In this document: positions 36,565-46,177 of the stretch, one piece after another
Numbering within the stretch: position 1 is the first letter of the stretch
How the letters are laid out: each line of letters begins with the position of its first letter
Assembly: GCA_019873685.1 (NCBI GenBank)
Contig: JAIOAT010000002.1
Span: 1-64,000, forward strand
Source of the DNA: Chloroflexota bacterium
GTDB lineage: Bacteria; Chloroflexota; Anaerolineae; Aggregatilineales; Ch27
Length of the DNA stretch: 64,000 nucleotides
Direction: 5' to 3'
Made by a program: the position numbers and the translations under genes
The notes under the pieces: model-generated
Seen by the model: the letters and a program-made list of their open reading frames with translations, nothing else
Database searches by the model: none
Told to the model about the DNA's origin: nothing

Positions 36565-36771
36565 TCAGCCCAGGTTGCCGATGTACTTCATCATCTCACG
36601 CTGGGGGATGCGCTGGAAGCGATCGCGGATGATCAGCGCCATCTCTTCTTCTGTCAGGCGCATGCTCAAAATCTCCAGTGCATCTTCAGGACTGGCGCCG
36701 TAGGCCAGTTTCTGCTTGCCGTTGGTCATCTCAAACAGGTACATGTGGTGCGGCGTGGTAAAACTGCTCAC
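36565..36771 (-). CDS. Small conserved-looking protein of unknown function
   Basis: A 68-residue protein with no membrane segment, starting at GTG 36771 behind a strong GGAGG site 11 bases after the radical SAM stop. Predicted secondary structure is strand-helix-helix: MYLFEMTNGKQKLAYG, then SPEDALEILSMRL, then EEMALIIRDRF. The good ribosome-binding site and tight spacing argue that it is real. It has no RiPP-precursor signature such as a Cys-rich or Gly-rich core. It could be a partner of the radical SAM protein, but the function is unknown. Confidence 0.65.
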   Translation of the reverse strand: MSSFTTPHHMYLFEMTNGKQKLAYGASPEDALEILSMRLTEEEMALIIRDRFQRIPQREMMKYIGNLG

Positions 36772-36782
36772 GGCGGCGCCTC

Positions 36783-38195
36783 CTAAGCCTTAATCAGCGC
36801 GGCGGAGAATACACCGGGGCGCTGCTGCAGGATGGGGTCCAGGCCGCGGTTGACTTCGTCGTCGTACTTCCCGGCCAGCAATTCCCGGTAGAACTGGTAG
36901 TCGACACCTTTGACTTTCTCGTCGTCGGGGTAGCGGTGGTAATTCTCCTTGGACATCAGGCTCTTGCCTTCAGCGATGAGCTGGTAGCCCAGCGCCGAGC
37001 CGGGGTAGGGCGCATAGAAGGAGATCGAGGGCATCACCCGCCGCATGTACTTGACCATGCGCATGGTCTTGAAGGCGTCTTCGTGAGTTTCGCCGGGGAT
37101 GCCCAGCATAATATTCGCCCAGATGACCGGCGCCTTACGACCCTGGGCTTCGAGTTCGTCGCCGATCCGGTTGATCAGATCGATGGCGAAGTAGTTGTCC
37201 TCCTCGGTGCATTCCTTGTTGAGCATGCGAAGGATGCGATCGCTGCCGGATTCGAACCCGATGGAGATCGTGTCCCAGTTGGTTTCCTTGACCAGGGCCT
37301 CAAAGAGATCGGGCCACTGGCGGACCGTGTCAGCGCGACCGGCTGCCCAGTACGGCCAGGGCCTGTGAGCCTTACGCGGGTATTTCTCGATCCACTCCTG
37401 CAGCCAGCTGGGATTCTGGAAGAACATCGAGTCGTGGATCACCACAGAACCGATGGGGCCATAGTGGTCGTCCAGGTAGTTCAGCTCCTCGATGACCATC
37501 TCTACAGGGCGGCGGCCCATATTCGGCACGTAGGAGCTTTCGTTACAGAAGACACACTTCCACGGGCATACGCGGCTGGTTAGCAGGGTGACGACCGGCG
37601 GCGGCCCCCAGCCGCACTCCGGTTCCAGCGGCCAGTGGAAAGTCTTTTCGAGGTGTTTGCTGGCCGGTCGGGGCCACAGGGTACGGTCGATCATCGGCCA
37701 TTCGGCCATCGAAGCGGCGCCAACGCCCAGAACCACGCGCGGGAAGGCGCCGGGATCGCGGGCGAGTTCGACGATGATCTTCTCCCCCGGTCCCTGAACG
37801 ATGTGGTCGATCTCCGGGATGGCTTCCAGTTCATCGAGGGCGACCGTGGCGTGCATCCCGCCGACCATGATGACGCTGTCTGGATTGACTTCCTTGAAAA
37901 TCTGGGCGGCGCGGCGGGCAACCGGGAAGGTGTAGCTGCGGATGTTCATGAAGAGCTGGTCATAGCCCTTGATCTGTTTGCGCAGCTCACGCCAGGAGGT
38001 CACAGCACGGGTAGAGGCGATGTCGGTCAGCAGACCTTCACGGTGCATGATCGTGCGCAACAGGCCCAGCCCGTGATCCTGCCACTGCTCATGCGGGCCA
38101 GCTGGGTTGACCAGATCGCCCAGATCACCCAGGTCAAGCCACAGCCGGCGCGGACCCTGCGATGCTGTCTTGTTACCGGTTGACCAGAATTTCAC
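36783..38195 (-). CDS. Radical SAM protein with N-terminal B12-binding-like domain
   Basis: The 470-residue product has a Rossmann-like N-terminal region (about 40-145; AAQIFKEVNPDSVIMVGGMHA, then IVQGPGEKIIVEL) like the cobalamin-binding domain of B12-dependent radical SAM enzymes. The DxHxxG motif for base-off B12 is absent. The radical SAM core has its cluster cysteines in CPWKCVFC (C210, C214, C217). IGSVVIHDSMFF and SIGFESGSDRILRMLNKE follow. Substrate unknown; the family includes methyltransferases, ring-forming and C-C-bond-forming enzymes. Starts at GTG 38195 behind a GGAG site. It heads an operon with two small genes. Confidence 0.85.
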   Translation of the reverse strand: MKFWSTGNKTASQGPRRLWLDLGDLGDLVNPAGPHEQWQDHGLGLLRTIMHREGLLTDIASTRAVTSWRELRKQIKGYDQLFMNIRSYTFPVARRAAQIFKEVNPDSVIMVGGMHATVALDELEAIPEIDHIVQGPGEKIIVELARDPGAFPRVVLGVGAASMAEWPMIDRTLWPRPASKHLEKTFHWPLEPECGWGPPPVVTLLTSRVCPWKCVFCNESSYVPNMGRRPVEMVIEELNYLDDHYGPIGSVVIHDSMFFQNPSWLQEWIEKYPRKAHRPWPYWAAGRADTVRQWPDLFEALVKETNWDTISIGFESGSDRILRMLNKECTEEDNYFAIDLINRIGDELEAQGRKAPVIWANIMLGIPGETHEDAFKTMRMVKYMRRVMPSISFYAPYPGSALGYQLIAEGKSLMSKENYHRYPDDEKVKGVDYQFYRELLAGKYDDEVNRGLDPILQQRPGVFSAALIKA

Positions 38196-38369
38196 GATTG
38201 CTGTGCTCCTGCAGAACCTGAATTCGCCATCCGGCCTGTTGCTGGTGGGCTCAGGCGGGGCATGTCAACGTCCAAGCGTAGTAACCTGCCCAACGTCCTC
38301 AACCATGGGACCTAAGCTGCTTTGTCCCCTGTTCGGGTGCCTGGCCTTTTGTCCCTGTGAGATGCTTGC

Positions 38370-38798
38370 CTAATGGCCGCAACTGCCGCCGCAGCCACAG
38401 CCGCCAGCCGCCGAATCCGCCTCATCCTCAGCGGTGCGAAACGAATGGCCGCAGCCGCACGACGCAATCGCATTGGGATTGTCGATGCGAAAGCCGCCGC
38501 CCATCAGATCGTCGACAAAGTCGATGCTGGCTCCCCACAGGTAACGCAGGCTGGTGGGGTCCACCAGCAGCCGGATGCCATCCACGCTGACCACGGTGTC
38601 GAACTCTTCGGCGTCTTTTTCAATGGCCATGCCATACTGCAGGCCAGAACAACCGCCGCCGCTGACGAAAACGCGCAGGGCATACCCTTCAAGCTGGCGG
38701 GCAGCGAGGATTTCCTTGATCTTGCTGACTGCACCGGGGGTAACGCTCAGGGCCGGTGAAGCCTCGGTGACATCCTGATTCTGGGGCTGGGTGATCAT
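38370..38798 (-). CDS. A-type iron-sulfur carrier (HesB/IscA/ErpA family) with Cys-rich tail
   Basis: It carries or transfers Fe-S clusters to target proteins. The 142-residue product has the family core with three conserved cysteines: C50 in GGGCSGLQYG and C114, C116 in ASCGCGHSF. After this it is extended by ~22 residues with three more cysteines (C134, C136, C140) in GGCGCGGSCGH. Such a tail is unusual and could hold a metal or cluster itself. The ATG at 38798 follows AAGGAG; the opening further upstream overlaps the regulator gene. The SufR-like regulator gene lies 89 bases upstream on the same strand, supporting a Fe-S homeostasis pair. Confidence 0.9.
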   Translation of the reverse strand: MITQPQNQDVTEASPALSVTPGAVSKIKEILAARQLEGYALRVFVSGGGCSGLQYGMAIEKDAEEFDTVVSVDGIRLLVDPTSLRYLWGASIDFVDDLMGGGFRIDNPNAIASCGCGHSFRTAEDEADSAAGGCGCGGSCGH

Positions 38799-38887
38799 AC
38801 CGTGCAGTCTCCTTAAGCTAGCCACGATTGGCGGGCCATTGTACCATGCGCTATGGCGGGCGTCAATAAAAACAAAATCTTTCTTCT

Positions 38888-39538
38888 TTATTCTGGCACG
38901 GGGTAGGAAATCCGGGCGGGTATCAGGTAGGTGCAACTCAGGCCGCCGGAGGCCAGATGCTCGACTCGGCGGGGCACGACACCACCCAGCAAGGTGCTGA
39001 TCAGGCGCATATCCATCGCGCACAACTCCTCATGATCGGCTGCCAGATGATGGTAGGGGCAGTTGTTGGTGCGCAGAATGTAGCCCTGATCCGCTGCCTC
39101 CCAGGTGGCCTGGTAGCCCTGGCTGGTCAGGTACTCCACCACGCGCTCCAGGCGGGAAGGCATCGGCACATCAGGCGGGATCACGTCACTGGCCATGCGC
39201 TCCGCCACATTCTCCAGGATGACGTTCACCTCGTGCCGGGGCAACTGGCTCTTGATCTGCGACAGGAGTTGCTGGGCGAACTGGCGGTAGTTGTTGGGGA
39301 ACAGCTCCAGTGCCCGATCAGTCAGTGAGTAGACATGTTGCGGTCGGCCCGGCGTGGTGCGCCGGCGGACGATGGGCGCAGCAACCAGGCCATCGCCGCG
39401 CAGGATTTCCAGGTGGTGGCGGACGGTCACTGCGGTGATTTCGCCGATGCGCTCAGAAAGGTCCTGCACGATTTCGTCCACGGTAGCCTGTTCGCGTTCT
39501 TTGAGAATCTCCAGAATGTGTTGTCGCGTCTGTTGCAT
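38888..39538 (-). CDS. SufR-like iron-sulfur-sensing transcriptional regulator
   Basis: The 216-residue protein has an N-terminal winged helix (about 5-75; TVRHHLEILRGDGLV, then the wing GRPQHVYSLT) and a C-terminal sensor region. Cysteines lie at 160, 173 and 202. In known SufR proteins four cysteines follow the pattern CX12CX13CX14C; here the first, second and fourth match in spacing, and Val occupies the third place. It is therefore a three-Cys form, which could still bind a cluster. It would repress the Fe-S gene downstream when clusters are plentiful. ATG 39538 is well placed. Confidence 0.82.
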   Translation of the reverse strand: MQQTRQHILEILKEREQATVDEIVQDLSERIGEITAVTVRHHLEILRGDGLVAAPIVRRRTTPGRPQHVYSLTDRALELFPNNYRQFAQQLLSQIKSQLPRHEVNVILENVAERMASDVIPPDVPMPSRLERVVEYLTSQGYQATWEAADQGYILRTNNCPYHHLAADHEELCAMDMRLISTLLGGVVPRRVEHLASGGLSCTYLIPARISYPVPE

Positions 39539-39583
39539 ACCGCGTATCCCTGCCTGACGGTCTCTATGATTCCACCTGGGCGA

Positions 39584-39629
39584 ATCTTAGCATGGCAGCG
39601 GATTCTTTGTCAAATTGAATAGATGCTAA
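39584..39629 (-). promoter_or_regulatory. Promoter of the SufR-like gene with flanking inverted repeats
   Basis: On the minus strand, TTGACA (39613 to 39608) and TAAGAT (39589 to 39584) are 18 bases apart. The 7-bp inverted repeats TTAGCAT (39587-39593) and ATGCTAA (39623-39629) lie at the -10 box and just upstream of the -35 box. Their placement suggests a site for an autoregulator. SufR sites described elsewhere have the form CAAC-N6-GTTG, which this is not. Confidence 0.5.
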
Positions 39630-39659
39630 ACATAAAAATTCACCCGCCATCCTGAATCG

Positions 39660-41735
39660 CTAACCATCCAGTGGCGAAGATAGCAGGATTACGTCAAGTA
39701 CATCGGCGCTGGGGCCAGGCAGCAGGAGCAGATCGTAGGCGATGCGGCTCTGCAGCGTCAGGCGGGGGACGATGGCGACAACCTGATTATCTGTGACCCG
39801 GCGGATGTAGATGTCGTAGGTGCTGGCAGGCAAGCCGATGAATTCGGTGGTCTGACCGGGGCCGAATGCCCCCGAGTCATACTGCTCCAGCGGGCCGGGC
39901 GTGAGGGTAGGACGGGCAACAGTTGCTGCCGGGGCGGCGAGGGTAGGGCTGCCCGGCGGTGCAAGGCCGGGGATATCGAAGCTGACCAGCAGGTCGCCCG
40001 CATCGGCGGCGGCGTGAACAACGCGGAGGACAGCCTGTCCGGGTTGCGCTGATCCCTGATAATCCGGCAACAGGGCAGTAGCTGCTGTGTCGGGATTGCC
40101 GTAGACGAGCAGGGTGACCGGCAGTACGTCGACCAGCGATAGTTCGCCAACGTAATACGCTGGCGCATTGTCGTCACTGGCAGGGCCGACGCGGAGCGTA
40201 TAGACCGCCGGAGGGATGCGCCGCTGGGCGCTACTCCGGCGCGGGGCCAGACGTTCCGCAATCGTGATGTCGTCAAGGCGGACGCGGATATCCAGCGGCT
40301 CGGTCAGGGCATTGAAGACACGAACAGGCACGCCCTCAGTTTCGCTGGCGGCGGGCGTCTCCTCAACAAAGGGGGCCGGTTGAGCGCGATCTACGCCGGT
40401 TTCGGTGGCGATGATGAACGGATCGTGCTCTGCGCCGGTCACGACGTAGGTGTAGGCGTAGCCTTCCAGAAAGGTCACTTCGCCAGCGCGCTCGACAATG
40501 CGGGCATCAGCCGCCTGGCTGTTCAGCCAAAACAGTTCAAAACGACTGGCCGGGATATTCAGCGCCTGTGTGGCTGCGCCAGCCGGGATCATCGGAATCT
40601 CCGGCAGGCGGTCACCGCGGTTGTAGGCATAGACTGCCGGCGCGTCCGGAGCAGCATTGACCACTACCAGACGTGCGGTCTGCGGCGGCGTGGGCGCGGT
40701 CGAATGGGCGTAGACGCGCAGGGCTGGAGTGCCCCGATCCTCCAGAAGCAGCACCTCGATCGCCTGATTGGCGCCAAGATTGAAGCGCGTCTCAATGGGC
40801 AGCCCGCCTTCCGCACCGGCGATCTCCACGCGCACGGTGTAAGCGCGGGGGGCGAAGTCCTGCCAGTCGGTGGCAGCACGGAAGGATACCGCTTCCTCGA
40901 GCAGCTTGTCATCCAGGTAGATCATTGCGGCTGGTGTGTTCGGGGCGGCGTGGATGAAGCGCACCTGTCCTACCATCCGGGTGGGGGTGTTGAAGAGCAG
41001 GATCTGCTCGTTTCCGCCGCCCACCTGACCGATCAGGACGGCAGTGTACATGTGCTGGGGCGCGAGCGTAGCGTCCAGCGTAGCGATGGTGGAGTCGCCG
41101 GAAGTGACGGACAACTGCCGGCGACCGGCTTCAACCGGGTAACCTGCGCTGGCCTGCCCGAAATCCAGCACCTCAGGATAGGGTTGATTGTCAATATATG
41201 GCTGGATGGGGACCCCGCGGGGGACAGCATGCAGGAAGGCCAGACGCGCCTGGTTGGGTGGAATAGGGCTGAGGTCTTCCTGAAAGACGGCGAAGTTGAG
41301 TGTTTCGGCGGTCCCGGAGACCAGAATCAGGTAGCTACCCTCAGGCTCCAGCGTGGCGGTCGTATCCGCCAGCACCTGCGTGCTGGGCCGCGCGCCAGCC
41401 GGTACTGCCTGCAGGTAATAGACACCCGCGGCGACGCTGGTCGGATTGGTATAAGCGCCGTGGCCCAGGCGGCTGGCCACCAGCGCCTGCTCCAGGTAAA
41501 TGTCCAGGGCGCCGCTCTGAGGGGCGGCCTGGACGATACGGATGCGCGCGCTCGCGGTTGGCCCACCGAGGCTCTGGGGAACAGCGCCCACCGTGGGCGT
41601 GGGACTGGGAGCCGGGGCAAGGGTTGGCGTAGGCGTTACAGTGGGCACAGGCGTCGCTGTTGGCGCAGGGCCGCATGCAACCAGCAGGATCAGGCCGACC
41701 AGAAATATCGCTATCGGGCGCCGGGAAGTTGGCAT
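39660..41735 (-). CDS. Surface lipoprotein with DUF4397 repeats
   Basis: A 691-residue secreted lipoprotein. It has a signal with lipobox LLVAC (Cys21) and a Thr/Pro linker (about 22-50). About six repeats of a DUF4397-like unit follow, each starting with a strand like RIRIVQAAP, ARLAFLHAVP, VRFIHAAPNTP, RLVVVNAAPDAP, VRVFNALTEP or LRVVHAAADAG. DUF4397 domains form beta-sandwiches on bacterial surfaces; their ligands are not established. A second Pro/Thr-rich segment precedes the last ~60 residues. The ATG at 41735 follows GGAGAG. It is downstream of another DUF4397 gene but behind a terminator. Confidence 0.82.
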   Translation of the reverse strand: MPTSRRPIAIFLVGLILLVACGPAPTATPVPTVTPTPTLAPAPSPTPTVGAVPQSLGGPTASARIRIVQAAPQSGALDIYLEQALVASRLGHGAYTNPTSVAAGVYYLQAVPAGARPSTQVLADTTATLEPEGSYLILVSGTAETLNFAVFQEDLSPIPPNQARLAFLHAVPRGVPIQPYIDNQPYPEVLDFGQASAGYPVEAGRRQLSVTSGDSTIATLDATLAPQHMYTAVLIGQVGGGNEQILLFNTPTRMVGQVRFIHAAPNTPAAMIYLDDKLLEEAVSFRAATDWQDFAPRAYTVRVEIAGAEGGLPIETRFNLGANQAIEVLLLEDRGTPALRVYAHSTAPTPPQTARLVVVNAAPDAPAVYAYNRGDRLPEIPMIPAGAATQALNIPASRFELFWLNSQAADARIVERAGEVTFLEGYAYTYVVTGAEHDPFIIATETGVDRAQPAPFVEETPAASETEGVPVRVFNALTEPLDIRVRLDDITIAERLAPRRSSAQRRIPPAVYTLRVGPASDDNAPAYYVGELSLVDVLPVTLLVYGNPDTAATALLPDYQGSAQPGQAVLRVVHAAADAGDLLVSFDIPGLAPPGSPTLAAPAATVARPTLTPGPLEQYDSGAFGPGQTTEFIGLPASTYDIYIRRVTDNQVVAIVPRLTLQSRIAYDLLLLPGPSADVLDVILLSSPLDG

Positions 41736-41808
41736 CGCTCATCTCTCCTGCGTATCCGTCCTGCGCTGTCTATTGTAGTGTTACCGCCAAACTTGACCAG
41801 CGGGCGGC

Positions 41809-41842
41809 AAAACGGCAACGGCCCTGACGCCAGGGCCGTTGC
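41809..41842 (-). terminator. Terminator between two DUF4397 genes
   Basis: GCAACGGCCCTG at 41815-41826 and CAGGGCCGTTGC at 41831-41842 form a perfect 12-bp stem with a four-base loop. On the minus strand TTTT follows the stem at once, before GCCGCCCGC. It ends the 41869 gene and limits read-through to the next. Confidence 0.85.
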
Positions 41843-41868
41843 ACTGAACCAGCCGCCTGGACTGGCGG

Positions 41869-44688
41869 TCACTGGATTTGAGGCAGGTCTTCCAGACGCA
41901 CCCGGCGACCATTCAGCGTCAGTGAGACGTAGGCGCTGGCGACCCAGCCAGTCGTGGCGTCGTATTCCACCTGCAGCCATTGCGCGTCGGTGGTGCGGCC
42001 AAAGACGATCATGGTCGCCCCGCTGGGGATGAGCGCCAGCGATTCGCTCGCGGCGTCGGGTGTGCGGCGCAGGTGCAGATTGGCCCCCGGATCAAGTACA
42101 GCAGTGCCAACGTACCGGTTGCGGAATTGCGAGAGGTCAGAGCCGGATGCGCCAGCAGCGCTGGCGCCCGCGCTGATCTCGCCCTGCAGGGTTGGATCGG
42201 CGAAGCGCAGCAGGTTGCGCTGGATCAGTTCTGTGATGCGCTCTGCCGTCGGCAGGTACAGCCGCCCGCGGAAGAAGAACTGCACGAATTCCGTGGAGAC
42301 CCAGCCGGTGATTTCGCCGCCGCCTTCTGGCCGGAAGATGACATACGTCCAGGAGAAATCTTCCAGGATGGCGACCGGCTCGATCACCGTGCCGGCTGGC
42401 AGCCGCGCCAGCACTTCGGCCAGCGTATCAGGCGTGCGGCGCAGGTTCAGGTTGGCGTTCGGGTTGAGGTTGTAGACCAGGCCGAAGAACGTCAGGTCGG
42501 AGGGCGCCGGTGTGGCGGTCGGCAGGACATCGGCGCTGACTTCACCGCGCAGGGTCGGCTCAACGAAGGTCAGCAGGTTGCGCTGGATTAGCTCGGCCAC
42601 CCGCTCGGCGGTAGGCAGGTAAGTCCGGCCCCGGAACATGAACTGCACATATTCCGCCGAAGCCCAGCCGGTGATCTCACCGCCGCCTTCTGGCCGGTAG
42701 GTTACAAACACCCAGGAGAGATCTTCCAGGATGCCGGTTGGCTCAAGCACCGTACCAGCCGGGACCGCCGCCAGCACCTCGGCCACCACATCCGGCGTGC
42801 GGCGGATGTTCAGGCGGGCGTCGGGGTTGAGATTGTAGACCACGGCGAAGAACTCGGCGTTCACCGGCGCGGTGGTTGGGGCTGCAGCGGCTGCGCCGCT
42901 GACCGTGCCGGGTACGTCCGAAGACTGCGGGTCGAGATCAGCCAGGCGAACCGGCTTGCCGCCTTCCGTCACCTGCACGAATTGTGCAGAAGCCCAGGCC
43001 GTAACCGTACCGCCGTCAACCGTGGTGAATTCCACCAGCAGCCACGTTTCCTGCGGGTTCAGGTCCTGGCCGGGAGCGAGTTCAGGCACGGCAGGAAAGT
43101 CCGGTTCTCCGGCGCGTCCCAGCACGCTGAGAACGGTGCCGCCGGTGACCAGGCCCAGTGAACGGGCGTCAGCGCGCGGATATTCCCGCAGTTGCAGGTT
43201 AGCGCCGGGGTTCAGGTTGTAGACCAGGCCGATCGTCCCTTCGGTCGGAGCGGTGGCGACAGGCAGCGGCGCGGCAGCGGGCGCTGGCGGCTCAGTGGGC
43301 GCTGGCAAAGGCGTTGCTGTCGGCACAGCGGCTGCCTCGGCGACTTCTTCGGTTGGCTCCACAACCTCCTCAGCGGCCGGTTCAGCTGGCTCCGGCTGCT
43401 CGGCAACCGCTTCAGCTGGCAGACCGATGGCGCTGCCCGGCTGGAAGTTCAGCGGCGCTGACGCAAATAGCACGAAAGGCGCTTGAGCCGTGCCGGTGAC
43501 CAGCACGCTGTACAGCGTGCCGCCGTTGTACAGGGCGTCAACCGACAGAGCGCTGCCACCGTCCGCCGCAAGGATCAGCGAGTAAGCCCCGGCGGGAACT
43601 TCCGTAGTGAAGACGGTATTCTCCGGCACGGTGAACTCGGTTTCTGTCAGCGAACCGTTCAGCGTGGCGCCAGGAACAGCGTTGATCACGCTCACCCGAC
43701 TGGTCGCCGGGTCAAGAGTTTCGACAGGATCGGGGTAAGCCTCGAGGCTAAGCGTGTCGCCCTTATCCAGCACCACGATTGTACGGCCCTGCCCGGCCAG
43801 ATCGAGGCTGCTAAGGTCCAGGCTGAGGGAGGCAATAGCAGCGACATTCTGCTCGCCAGCCGTGCGCACTGTGACCGTATACGGCCCCAGCGGCAGGGCG
43901 ACATGGCGGGTGATCTCGCCAGCCTTCAGGGCGGGGATGAGCAGTACATCGTTGAACAGCACGTCAACCGCCGGTGCCCCTTCGATGGCATGGGCCACAC
44001 GCACGGCCACACTATCACCGCCGGGCAGGACAGGCGATTCCAGCAGGATGAGGGTTGGCCCGCCGACAACCATGAAGCGGTACAGATTCCCGGCCCGCAG
44101 GGGGTAATCCGCCGGAGGGATCAGCGCTTGCTCCACAGTCTGGCCGGTGGGCACAATCGCCAGCGGGTAGCTGTTGGCCGGGATGTCGATGCCGCCCGAG
44201 CTGCTGCCGTAGGTCAACGCCTGAAGCACCGGGCTGCCATCTGGCAGGACGACATCGATATCGCCGACGCCGGGCGCGGCGTGAACCGCGTTAACCCGAA
44301 CGTTACCGGTGACCAGCGGGCTGAGATCGTCTTCAAAGACCTGAATCTCCGGCGCGGCAGCCGTCCCGACGATGGCCACAGTCATCGCCTGCCCCGGCGT
44401 GACGGTCAGCGTAGTCTCAACGAGGGTTGCGCCAGCTGCCCGCACAGTGACCGCGTGATCGCCGGGGGCGAGACGCAGGTGATCGGTGGCCTGCGTGAAG
44501 CCCAGCTGGACAGCTGCCGGCTGGCCATCGATCAGGACATCGACGGCAGGAGCTTCAGGGATGCCATGAACCAGACGCGTCAGAGCGCCCTGGGCTTCCT
44601 GGGTGAGCGGGGCGGCGGCTACGGGCGCAAGCCCGGCCAGGATCACGGTGATAAGCAGCGCAACTGTGAACAGCACACGGTGACTCAT
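41869..44688 (-). CDS. Large secreted protein with DUF4397 and SH3 repeats
   Basis: A 939-residue secreted protein. It has a signal peptide (about 1-26, ending PVAAA), then about four DUF4397-like units (starting TRLVHGIPEAPAVD, VRVNAVHAAPG, VAVRVAHAIEGAP and SRVSVINAVPG; to about 400). An acidic Pro/Glu linker follows. Four bacterial SH3 repeats fill the rest (about 480-939), each opening with a form of YNLNPNANLNLRR and ending TGWVSTEFVQ-like. The middle two SH3 repeats are near-copies, including YLPTAERVAELIQRNLL after each. No sorting signal or C-terminal anchor is seen. ATG 44688 follows GAGGAG; GTG 44694 is possible. Confidence 0.8.
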   Translation of the reverse strand: MSHRVLFTVALLITVILAGLAPVAAAPLTQEAQGALTRLVHGIPEAPAVDVLIDGQPAAVQLGFTQATDHLRLAPGDHAVTVRAAGATLVETTLTVTPGQAMTVAIVGTAAAPEIQVFEDDLSPLVTGNVRVNAVHAAPGVGDIDVVLPDGSPVLQALTYGSSSGGIDIPANSYPLAIVPTGQTVEQALIPPADYPLRAGNLYRFMVVGGPTLILLESPVLPGGDSVAVRVAHAIEGAPAVDVLFNDVLLIPALKAGEITRHVALPLGPYTVTVRTAGEQNVAAIASLSLDLSSLDLAGQGRTIVVLDKGDTLSLEAYPDPVETLDPATSRVSVINAVPGATLNGSLTETEFTVPENTVFTTEVPAGAYSLILAADGGSALSVDALYNGGTLYSVLVTGTAQAPFVLFASAPLNFQPGSAIGLPAEAVAEQPEPAEPAAEEVVEPTEEVAEAAAVPTATPLPAPTEPPAPAAAPLPVATAPTEGTIGLVYNLNPGANLQLREYPRADARSLGLVTGGTVLSVLGRAGEPDFPAVPELAPGQDLNPQETWLLVEFTTVDGGTVTAWASAQFVQVTEGGKPVRLADLDPQSSDVPGTVSGAAAAAPTTAPVNAEFFAVVYNLNPDARLNIRRTPDVVAEVLAAVPAGTVLEPTGILEDLSWVFVTYRPEGGGEITGWASAEYVQFMFRGRTYLPTAERVAELIQRNLLTFVEPTLRGEVSADVLPTATPAPSDLTFFGLVYNLNPNANLNLRRTPDTLAEVLARLPAGTVIEPVAILEDFSWTYVIFRPEGGGEITGWVSTEFVQFFFRGRLYLPTAERITELIQRNLLRFADPTLQGEISAGASAAGASGSDLSQFRNRYVGTAVLDPGANLHLRRTPDAASESLALIPSGATMIVFGRTTDAQWLQVEYDATTGWVASAYVSLTLNGRRVRLEDLPQIQ

Positions 44689-44797
44689 GAGCACTATCTC
44701 CTCTTGATTTGCGCTTCATTGAGGAAGGCCACTAGCGCAGAACGCGGGCGATCCTCTGATCGGTGGCCCGGTGCGGACCACATGACGCTGGCGAGGA

Positions 44798-46072
<1,275 letters not shown>

Positions 46073-46177
46073 TTACGTGTTCCATGCGGGTTAGCGCAAG
46101 AATCCAAGGATGCATTGTAGCACAGCTTGGGCTGCTTGTCGCCCGCGGTTTTGTGGGCACAGAGCACAGGCTGGCGC

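Noticed and set aside
37241-37260. tRNA T-arm-like string (GGATTCGAACCC)
   Set aside because: It lies inside the radical SAM coding region and no acceptor, D- or anticodon arm surrounds it.
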